Shown piece after piece: positions 12,360 through 58,700 of a DNA stretch of 64,000 nt (the first letter of the stretch is position 1; the number at the start of each line of letters is the position of its first letter). The DNA is from Rachycentron canadum (lineage: Eukaryota; Chordata; Actinopteri; Carangiformes; Rachycentridae). A program made the position numbers and the translations under genes. The stretch is taken from NCBI GenBank assembly GCA_038496675.1, contig CM076669.1, forward strand, positions 10,910,722-10,974,721, read 5' to 3'. Below the pieces are notes generated by a model that made no database searches, was not told where the DNA came from, and saw only the letters and a list, made by a program, of their open reading frames with translations.

Positions 12360-14690
12360 CTCCTCCGCCTCCTGCGACTCCAACCCCCCCACTATCACAA
12401 CTCAAGTCTGTTTGATTCGCTGTCCCCGTGCGCCCCGAGAGGGCGGGGTTAGAGAGTCATTGACAGCAGAGGCGCATCAGCTGGTCACATCAAAGTAAAA
12501 AGAGGTGGTGTTGCTCATGAGGGGGGCTGAAGATGCCAAAGGACCAATACACCTCATAACAAAATAAAAATGGAGTACAGGGCTGTTACACTGCACAATT
12601 TTCATGTCCTATATATATATATGGGTGCTAGATTATCAGGATATCCTTAAAAAGGTAACACTGCTATCAGTCAAATTCTTACTTAATTTCATTATATGTT
12701 TACGTTTTGTCTTTTGATGTTTTTAAACTCATAACTGAATAAAAGTTTGTTTTTTTAAAAAAAATATAATTAAAATAAATAATTACTATACTTGGACCAG
12801 TTTGAAGTGTGTGGGCCATTAAACATCATCCACATGTAGAAATGTTAAATATACAAATGTAGGAGATATTAAAAATATAAAACAAGTCAATATTTCACAA
12901 AAACATGAATTCCTGATTTTCCCTGTGGTGCAGTCAGAATTAATTATCTGATGATGTGACACAGCACAGCTGGATGACAGACATCCCTTCCCATGAATCC
13001 CTTTATGTGATGACAGTGAATTTTATTAAACACAAGTGAAAACTACAGGCTGCTAATAATACAAATATAAATATATTGAATGGAGAAAAAAAAAAAACAA
13101 CAGACAGACAGACAGGCTGTCACTATTGAAAAAAATCACTTTACCAACACACACAAACCCCCGACTGTGAAAACCACTAAAGATGACATGATTGGTTTGT
13201 ACAGTTGAATGCAGGCGTGAGCTTCTGGTGGAACGTGACCACCTGGCAGGATAGTGGGGGAGTGGGCAGCAAGTTCATGATTAAATAATTATTCAGGCTT
13301 AAGTCTGACAAAGCGAGAAATCCTATAAAACAGATAACTTACAAAGATGAACTGCAGCAGTGAGTAGGCTGAAAATTTAACTGGTGGGCTTTTTAGTTTT
13401 TACAGAGGTGTTGAAAAACACTCCTGCCCTTTAGCTCTTTCCTTGAAAAAGCGCAAACAAAGATATATTTTCAGAGCATCTTGCATGTATGTTACATTTA
13501 CATTTTATCCAAAAGGTACTTACAAGTGAGGGACAACAATAAAGTCCTGAGTACTACATCTATTCAATAAGTGCAAGGGTATCAGATAAAGAAATGGCCT
13601 GAAAGTGCTGGTTAGGCATGTTACATGTTAGAGGTTAGGAAATGAGGTGAGTCTTCAAGAGATTATTGAAGATAGAAAAGGAAGTTCATGCTCTTAAAAT
13701 TCAGTTCATGGCTGGGTGAAATGAAAAGATGTTCATAAGAGAATCATAGTCGAGAAAATGTGCGTATGAGAAAAGTGATGATATATTTTTGAGGAAGACC
13801 ACAACCACAAGCAACACAGCTTCCCAAGAAGATAGAAAAGATTTTATGAGAAAACAATTTACTGACTAATGCAAAATGTAGGAAAAGAAGTAGAATAGTT
13901 TCTTCTTCTTTTTTACTTTGAAGGAGAGTTTCAGAGAAAAAATAAATTGTGGCTGGTCAAAACTGCATCAGCAAGGTCCAAGATTAGGATTAGCCCCAGT
14001 GTGGGTCAAGCTTCAAAATCACTGGATCCTACAACTCCCATAATGCTTCTTAACTCTAGTTTTTGACACAGGCTTTTGGTTCTAAAAACATTTTTTTAAT
14101 ATAAAGTAATTTAGGTAGGTTATTTTTATTAAATAATGAACAGAAATGTTAAAGTTAAGCCTCTTGTCACATTATCTTTGTAAAATCTTTGTTTGCTTAA
14201 AATCTAGTGTTTGAAAGCTACAGTTAAGAATATTCAAATAAGCATTTGCTTTGAACAAGAAAAACTGGTTTCTATTTATTCCTCGAAATGTTTTAGTCAA
14301 GTTTCTTGTGTCAAACTTTGCTTTACATTTCTGTCACTTCAAGATCAGAGACAACATCTATGTTATAGCGTTGTCATCACAACGGTATCTTATTTTGTAC
14401 TGCAATTTAGATATTTGTGTGGTGTAAATAAGTGAAGGCTCACAACCAGCTGAACTGTTGATGTCAGAGACGTCCCGGTCTGACGGCTCAGATGAGCTCA
14501 CCATGGCTCTGACAGACCTCAGCAGCTGCACACATGCACTCCCCTCCCCCCAAACACACACCCACACAAACCAGGCCACTGTGAGAAAGGAGAGGAACAA
14601 CACACACCAAACAGTCATAAGGACAAAGCAGGTGATTAATTATTAAAAAAGGAGCAAATGTGTTTGTAGAAAATGAAGGACAATCAGACT
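12360..14690. other. Intergenic region between ahcyl2 3' end and strip2 promoter
   Basis: No coding exon is recognisable. The segment next to strip2 (12360-12480) is GC-rich and probably part of its promoter. Beyond it the sequence is AT-rich, with an interspersed-repeat relic at about 13470-13870 and an (A)n/(CAGA)n patch near 13085-13115. Confidence 0.6.
13470..13870 (+). repeat. Degenerate teleost interspersed-repeat relic
   Basis: The stretch contains ATTTTATCC followed by ACTTACAAGTGAGG, then ATTCAATAAGTGCAAGGGTA and GTGAGTCTTCAAGAG. This order resembles, from memory, a very common teleost repeat carrying 'TTTATCCAAAGCGACTTACA'. It is strongly diverged and has no open frame. I cannot assign the family without a repeat-library search. 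Confidence 0.45.
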
Positions 14691-14712
14691 GACTGGTTAC
14701 AATTTTTACATC

Positions 14713-14718
14713 TTTATT
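14713..14718 (-). terminator. ahcyl2: Likely ahcyl2 polyadenylation signal
   Basis: AATAAA on the minus strand, followed about 15-25 nt later by TTGTAACC and a T/GT-rich stretch, the usual arrangement of a poly(A) site. It would give a 3'UTR of about 2.85 kb. Other AATAAA hexamers on this strand (for example near 15671) could be used as well. Confidence 0.45.
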
Positions 14719-17137
14719 CATTAAGATTACAGAATTTTTTAATTATTGCTCATCATCTACTATTATCACTTGCAATATTTAAACATAGGGTTTTTTTTCT
14801 TTATTAGACAACTTAAAACATGTTTGAGAATTTTGCCAGTTTGCACTGTATGAGGATTTACAACAATAAATACAGGAGTTGATTCTTCTGTTACCATCCT
14901 ATACTTTTAAAGGTTGTCATATCTGCATATAGTATGTATATACATATATGATGCTGGTGTCTTCCCCGCCCACCCATGTGTTAGTCAGCTTACGACTGAC
15001 TAAACAAAAAAAAAATGGTTTCTCCCCCTAACGCATAGGCTAGGATCCTGAGGCAGCTGTTAATGAAGCAACCATGGCCTACGAGGAAGGATGTGTACAA
15101 ACATGTAAAGACATTCAGACACACATCCACACTCACACACAAGCTACAATCGCCTCAGCTTTCAAGCGCTCATATACTCTTCAACGCACATTCACTCTTT
15201 CAAGAAGGGGAAAAAAAATATATAAGACTTAAGAACTACACTGTCAACAGGTTACACTACTCTCAACAGCACAAGGAGACAAAGAAACGCACAAACATTG
15301 AGAGGGATTAGCATGACGTTGAGGTTGTATGGGCTGTGCCACAGTATTGGATCTTGTCATTTCATGGCGGTGTATGGGTGTGCAGTAGACTTGCATGAGA
15401 GGTTCCTGCACATCTTTTTTTCAGTTTCTTCAGAGTTTAAATCAAATTTAAAAAGGAATAACGTGATATTTTGGAGCTTAGCATAAAGACAGGAGGCAGA
15501 AAGAAACTTCCCTTGATTTCCTAAGATAATGGAAAGCAAAGCAAATGGACATGTTTCCTAAAATGTCAGACTATTCCTGTCAAGAATTTGGTTTAATATT
15601 ATTGTCAAACAAAAACTAAATGGCAATAAATATGTAGGCATAATTTTAGGCTACTTGAATATAGCAACAGTATTTATTGACTGATAAACAAAGCTTTTTG
15701 TGCTACTTCCCACTATTGACCTAAAGTGATCAGATGTATTTTCACATACAGTTAATCTTCAGACCTGGATAATAAGCTGCTGTATATGTTTAAGCATTTG
15801 ATCTCAGTGTGTGAGAGTGGAGCCAGCGGCGTTTCCCAGCAGGCTCACTGACACTCGGACTGGTTCAGGTACAGTTACAGCGGGTTGTGGCGCGGGGCAC
15901 TTGGCTGTCAGGTGAAATGACTGTCAGGATTTTCTAATTTCCACCATCGGGTCAGCTGGGGACGACCGTCCAGCTCATTAAAGCGAAAGGGATCAAAGCC
16001 TTTCATGTGTGGGGAGGAAGAAAGTAAAATATAGCAGGGATGACACGCCAAGTTTGGAGAGTTTTAAAAATGGGGGAAAAAAAAAAAAAAACCCTAGAAG
16101 CAAAATGTGTTTCTTGAAGGAGAGAAAATAAGTCATGATGGAATTCAGATCCCTTTGACTGCATCTCTGAGTACCTAAGAGTTATGTTATGTATGGTCAG
16201 TACAGTAAATGTAGAGAGCACCATACGTTTCAGAAAGGACCTGATTGAAGAAATCTGCCTATGTACCGGATTGGCAACAAGTTTCTGTCACAGTATTAAA
16301 ATGAAGATTTAAGTTAGGTTAAATTTATTAAACTTATCATTAGAACATTTAAATTGCTTATCTTTATGACATGATTTTTTCCAAAAGTTATGATATTAGA
16401 TGGTGCAGAGAGAAAAAGATAGAAAAATCTTAGTTTCTATATAAATATCTAAATATACAGTATACCCCTTGTAATGATCTGATAACCTGCCATGCTTCTA
16501 ATACAGTATAGTCGCTCTTAAAGGAAAAGACTTAGCTCTCACTAGCTTGAAATACTTTTCATGACTTCAACACTGGTGTTGTGTGAGCAGTGAGAAAGAA
16601 GCAGCTAATGAGATGGTTTCACTGTGGGTTTGAGTGACAGGTGGGAGGAACCGGCCACCGTCCAGTTACACTAAAAAAAAAAAAAAAAAAAAAAGTTACA
16701 ATAGACTACAGGCGGATCTGAAGGGACAGAAGACATAATAAAAAATGTTTAAAAACAGACAAAACAGTGAATCTCCATGAAACGATCAAATAAAAGACAT
16801 GATATGATTGGACCCTGAGATCCCGCCTAACCCCCTCCCTCCTCTATTAGGTCTAACCCCACCCTCGCAAATATTACACAAGAGAAAACAAAAACATGAT
16901 CACAAGTAGAAAAGAAAAAAAAAAAAAAAGACAGGAAAAAGTGTCTGTCACTAAATCTTCAAAGGTCATCTTCATTCACACAGATTTTTTTCTTTTTTTT
17001 AATATAGTATATATCTTTTTAGCGTCAATAAGTTCATCTTTAATAGCTAAACAATAAAAGATCTGACAATGGGAGGGGAGGATGGAGGGTTTACATACAA
17101 CTCGACACACAAGTGAGCGTCTAAAGAGAACGAGATA

Positions 17138-17138
<1 letters not shown>

Positions 17139-17188
<50 letters not shown>

Positions 17189-17206
17189 ATGATGATGATG
17201 ATGATG
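17139..17206. repeat. Compound (TG)n-(ATG)n microsatellite
   Basis: 47 bp of TG dinucleotides followed by seven ATG triplets, within the presumed ahcyl2 3'UTR. Confidence 0.95.
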
Positions 17207-17562
17207 AGCGGGAGGGAAGTAAAACATCTCCCAGGAGAAGACGCAGGGGGAGCTAGCTAGTGGAGGATGGCAGGAGCAGCTCCACACAGTTAGAGTTAAT
17301 GTTATTATTGTTGTTGTTGTCAAGCGTGAATAAATAAAACGACTGCCATATTCGCACGGAAATCCACCCCCTCCCTCCCTCCCTCCCTCCCTCCCTGAAC
17401 ATCCCTCACCTTCAGGGCTCAGTTAGAGCTCCTGCCCCTCACCCTCCCCACCCCCCCCTCCCGAATATAAAGCAGGTGTGTTGACTTTTCTGTCCTCCTC
17501 CTTCTGCAAGTGTGCGATTCATGGAGTATTGGTATTTGGTCAAAGTCCAACCCAACACTGGT

Positions 17563-53938
<36,376 letters not shown>

Positions 53939-54019
53939 CGCTGCAGTTTGACAAAGTCCTTTTTCCACCACAGATAGCGAGTCAAGCGGATGTGAGCGGA
54001 GGAGCAACGAAGACCAAAA

Positions 54020-54259
54020 TGCATTGTGGTTCTCGTAGTTCATCTAAATATCTCAACCCTCCCTCCCTCATTGGTCACCTTCAATACTAAGGATGGACAC
54101 ATGACTGTCATTTCAACATCGATTATTACTGTGTGGAAAAAAAAATAAAACCACCAACATATGCATTTGATCTATTTTAAAATCATTCACAATAGACACT
54201 TTGACTACATTACCCAATTGGCAAAGCTGCTCCGTGAAATGCATTGTCGGAAATGCAGT
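54020..54259. promoter_or_regulatory. ahcyl2 upstream promoter with ZNF143-like elements and CCAAT box
   Basis: Three sequences resemble the ZNF143/THAP11 element (ACTACAATTCCCAGAATGCA). They are 54020-54039 minus (ACTACGAGAACCACAATGCA), 54204-54223 plus (ACTACATTACCCAATTGGCA) and 54240-54259 minus (ACTGCATTTCCGACAATGCA). By eye they match at 15, 14 and 16 of 20 positions. A minus-strand GACCAATGAG (54068-54077) is a CCAAT box. The block sits 80-320 bp upstream of the ahcyl2 ATG, as expected for a TATA-less CpG promoter. Confidence 0.5.
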
Positions 54260-54780
54260 TTGAAATAAAAAAAAAAGACAACACTAAACTACAAAACAAA
54301 CGCGATTTATGCCAGATAATGCTGTCTATTCACAGAGCAACCACATCTCTGATCTCTACACGGCAATGTAAAACCAAAGAAGAAGAGTTTTGATTATATC
54401 CTTGATTATGAATCTCTTAATTCTTATTTATTTAAACCAGCAGGATGCACTTAAATCACCAATATTTCATGGAGTGCATGCTGCCACACCACACATTTTC
54501 CAGAAAAACTCTTTCCTCAACCGATGTTATTATATCATTGTATTATTTGATTTCTGTAAATTAACAGTCAGTGTCGTTCTCCACACTCATTCAAATAACT
54601 GGCCGTGACTTCACAGGCCACTGCATCACATCACAATGCTCATGTGGTGGATATGCAGTATGTGATGAGAGAAAATGGAACCAGGAGTAAGTCAAACTGT
54701 TAAAAACAAATGAACTACATTGCCACCAAGTGGATGTCTATGATAGTAAAAAAAAAAAAAAAAAAAGGATCTCAACACGC
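54260..54780. other. Short intergenic spacer between tmem209 3' end and ahcyl2 promoter
   Basis: AT-rich, no coding potential. It contains a CTCF-like patch GCCACCAAGTGGATG at about 54721 and an A-run at 54749-54766. Only about 0.75 kb separates the presumed tmem209 poly(A) site from the ahcyl2 promoter. Confidence 0.5.
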
Positions 54781-54804
54781 TTCAACTGTTTTTTATATCT
54801 AAAT

Positions 54805-54810
54805 TTTATT
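54805..54810 (-). terminator. tmem209: Likely tmem209 polyadenylation signal
   Basis: AATAAA on the minus strand within AAAAATAAAATTT, about 850 nt after the tmem209 stop. It is the last hexamer before the ahcyl2 promoter block. Confidence 0.4.
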
Positions 54811-55661
54811 TTTGAGTCTCAGATGACAGTTGTAAAATAGCATTATTGAAAACAAACAAAAATGTAGAAAGTTTGAAATTTAACAAATGGCTGATAAATG
54901 GCATTCAGAGCTCTTTTGTAGAAGACATTACATCCAGAGAAAAGACTTTGGTGATTCAAAGGCTTTTCATTTGTTCTGAAATCACATATTAAAAGAGTGA
55001 ACAGTGTACACAGTTAGGTGTGACACTGTAGTCTAGTAATATGAAAAAGTTAGTAACTACAGAATACTCAAACTTTTCTGTATTTGAGTATTGCTGCATT
55101 TTGCACAGTTCAGTTTTTTTGCAGATAAATTCAAGCACATGCCAGGAGTATCCTTATTACCATCAACATTCACTCCACAACAGAAAATTAGGGGGAAAAA
55201 AGCTGCAAAAGATTATTGATGATAAAGAAACGTGTCAAGTTCACACACACTGTATTTACATTCACACTGAATGGGTCTGAGCCCTTTGCCATCCACCATT
55301 TGTGAGGTATATTATTTACAAGGCTGTCATGCTGGTACATTCTCAAAATACAAACTCAACAAACCAAACAATGTTAAAAAAATGCAGCTCTGCTTTAAAT
55401 TGTAAGCACATTGTGGTGGTAACAGAAATGTCTTAAAATGTCAATGAAAATACAGCATGCTGCCAATTTGTAGATTAAAACTGTGAAAATGTCCAAAAAT
55501 GTGCATTTATTGTGAATTTCAAAATGAAGTGCTGTTTTTCCTCATGTGCCTCTTAGAGAGCAAGTCCTTAAGTTGAGGAGATTTTCCAATCAGCGCACGC
55601 AGCATTGAGGAGAAAAACATTATCCACTTGTAGCTTTTTGTTGCTTATAAATTGCAACATA

Positions 55662-55716
55662 TTAGTCTTCAAATATCCACAGGATGTTCACACCAGAGAG
55701 TCCAAGATTTACTCTC
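55662..55716 (-). CDS. tmem209: tmem209 coding exon 14 (stop)
   Basis: Acceptor TTTTCTTCAG, then GRVNLGLSGVNILWIFED and TAA. Human ends GRVNLGLSGVNILWIFGE, so the C-terminus is complete. Confidence 0.95.
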
Positions 55717-58700
55717 CTGAAGAAAATATGAGAAGCAATTTAATTATCCCACAGTGAGCGAGCAAGGTCAGACCAATCATTTTCAATCAAAATGCAATCT
55801 GCACATGACCTTTGGTTGAATGAATGAATAAATAAATAAGTATTTCATAATTCTCTATTGGGTCAAAGATTATTCTGGGTTTGTTGGCCATTTATATGAT
55901 TTTAATAGTGGACATACTCACCCCAACATCCCTGACTCCTTGGTCTTAATGACATAGAGAAACATGAGGATCGTGTGGAACAGGTTGTTCCTGCCCTGTA
56001 ATAGAAATCAAGATGGGTTAATGTCATCCCAGTCAAAGTGTTATTGTAGAGCAAGGCATCCTGGACTGTTAATGGTTGAGATATCTGTTCTAAAACCCAG
56101 AGTCTGCTAAGGCTTGCAGTGGTTACATACAGCATGTGGGGTTAACAAAATTTAAAACCAAAATTAAAACTTGTTCCTGTATCAAAACCAAAACAACATA
56201 CCGTCCAAGCACAAATATTGACAAGCTTACAAAAGGGTTTTTGACAGATGTGTAAAATGTTTAGTGTGTTGTGTGTGGAATTTAGTTTCACCCCAGAGGG
56301 ATGTATAAATAACTCAACTCAGATGATAAATAAGAAATCAGGGAAAAAAATGTTTAATTTTAATCTGGTAATGGCAAAATATAAGTATGAGCTGTTTTGT
56401 AGGAGCCTGAAAAAATGAATTATTTTTTGAAAAGGAGTGAGAAAAGAGTGTTTTGCTATCACCTTGGGTAGACTGTAGATGTGTCCTTGGTAGATAAGCT
56501 GGTAGTGGGGGGGGGTGGTGCTGCTTTGGTGGATGCAGAAGAGGTTCTCCTTGGTTACATCTATCACAAAGAAGTGAAGTGTCATGACAGGAAGGAGGTA
56601 GATGTGATGCTTCAAAAATGATCAGCATCAGTAGTCAGAAAACTTTTATTACACTGAGCGGCCAGTGTGTGAGTGTTTACCAGGTTTGTCTGGGGTGTGG
56701 CTGAAGTGCTGTGAAGTGAAAGTCTTCCCATCAGGGTACTTTGGGTGTGGGGGCAGTCTGGAGTCCAAGTATGTGCAAAACATATGCATGAGGATCTGAG
56801 GGAATAAACAAAGACAGTGACCTATGTTGGCTTCAAGTATTAGGCAAGTATTAGGCTGCTGATCCCAAACTAAGGCTGAAAGACAAATGTGACCAGTTTC
56901 ACAGCATTACGGTCAGGAAATTGAAACATTTGCATGTATTTAGGAACCTATAGAGCCAGTTTCCTTACTGATACTTGTGTTGTCACCTATTTCAGCCCCA
57001 GTCCTTGTTGTGGAGAAGAAAATAAAACCTCCTCTGATGACAATACTGTTCTACGCAAATTAACAAATAAATAAATACAAATCACATTTTATGTTCCTGT
57101 ATCTTGTACAGGGAAACATTAAAATCAACTCTTAAGGAAAGAATAAGCCTCATTCTGTGCAATACAGAGACACTGAGACCACTGTTAAAACGCATATCAA
57201 AGAGCAGAGAGTATTTAAAGGTTTACAGTAAATGATCAATTAATTAATCACCACTAAAATTCACTGGTTTCTGTTTCTCAGACACAAATTTCTTTTGGTT
57301 TCCTTGGCACTTGTTAACAGTAATGTGAACATTTTGGGGATTTTTGATGAAAGGTCAGACACTTAATCAAGAAAATAATCTGTAGATCAAATTATAACAA
57401 AAATAAATGATAGTTGTTGCACTAACAAGATAACAGATCAAACACAGATCTGAGCCTGAACCAGGTCTAGCTTTGTGTATGTGCATACAGACTCACAGCA
57501 CAATCGGTGGGGAGGTCTGTGTCCCACTTCCTGTTCTTCAGATCACCACCCCTGTTCCAACGAAAGGAACTCATGCAACCACTGTGAGCCAACTCTGATA
57601 GGACACAACAATGAAAACATGGCATTGTTTCAACAGTTACACATTTTTGTTCTTCATACAAATTTTTACAAGTTTAATTTAAAATAAAGTAAAAATTTGT
57701 CTCTATTATTAAATAAAAATAAACAGCTTCAAGAAGTTTACCTAATAGTCCAACAGAGGACAAAAATGTACTATCTATTGCATGTCCTGTTGATCTATCG
57801 GTAAACTGAGCCATTCAAAATGGAAGAGGACTGATTGGATTATCACAACATCAAAGCCTCTGAGAAGCATTACTGAAAAAGGTTTGAAAGAACATAACCA
57901 TCACAATCCTAGATAATTATATTATATACAATAATGTTTGATTTTTGTTCTCATACTCACACACACAAATACTTACATAAATGCCCTCACATTAATGACA
58001 TGCACACATCAAAATTCATAAGTGGTCTTTATAGTTGAACCCACCTTTTATGCGGTCCACCAGATATTCCTGGTTGGGTGTGATGTCCAGGTACTGGACA
58101 ATAGAGTTCATGGTGGGGATGGATGAGGCTTTCATCACTGCTGCCTGCTTTAGGCTGCTAATACTGGCCTCTGGTGGAGGAAAGTGGGAAAACTAGTAAG
58201 ACTCCAGACTCAAGAGAAATTCAGTATTTCAGGATGAGCATAACTTTTCCCATCAAAAATGTGGTTTGGTTGCTGAACAAAATGCTTTATTTCTGTGCAA
58301 AGTAGCAGGGTAACACACAAAGTTGTATGTCTGAGAAAATAAGCAAACGTACTAGTAGCCAAATCACTTTCTGCTGCTGTAAAACAGATTTTACTTTTGA
58401 GGCAAGGGTGTCATGTGAGTGTAAAAAGCTGCTTTTCTGAATGTATTATTTATTCATGTTATGTTACTTACAAAATCATTTTTAACATAAGTTGAGACTG
58501 ATTTCCTTCTTTAGTCCTCTTTGACAGACACTTCCTTTTTATCAGCACCAAACAGCAGAGTGTGATAGTAGGTTTGGCATGATTCATGGTTTACCTCCTA
58601 TCTGGAGCTCTGGGCAGCCCATCCTCCTGAGGTGGCTGTTGATCGAGTCTACTTCCTTGACCAGGGGCACCAAAATAGTGTCACTTATCCACTGCAAAAG

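Larger units (their letters stand above)
14695..17562 (-). other. ahcyl2: Probable ahcyl2 3' untranslated region
   Basis: The region lies directly downstream of the ahcyl2 TAA at 17563-17565 and has no intervening gene. It contains a (TG)n/(ATG)n microsatellite at 17139-17206, a (CCCT)n run at 17367-17396, several A/T homopolymers (16673-16694, 16914-16929) and a GC-richer block at 15820-16010 that includes a 32-codon open frame. The extent is inferred from the last polyadenylation signal; transcript evidence is needed. Confidence 0.5.

Noticed and set aside
16976..17323. Minus-strand His-Thr-rich frame near 17.1 kb
   Set aside because: A product of the (CA)n and (CAT)n repeats in the presumed 3'UTR; no homology and no splice connection.
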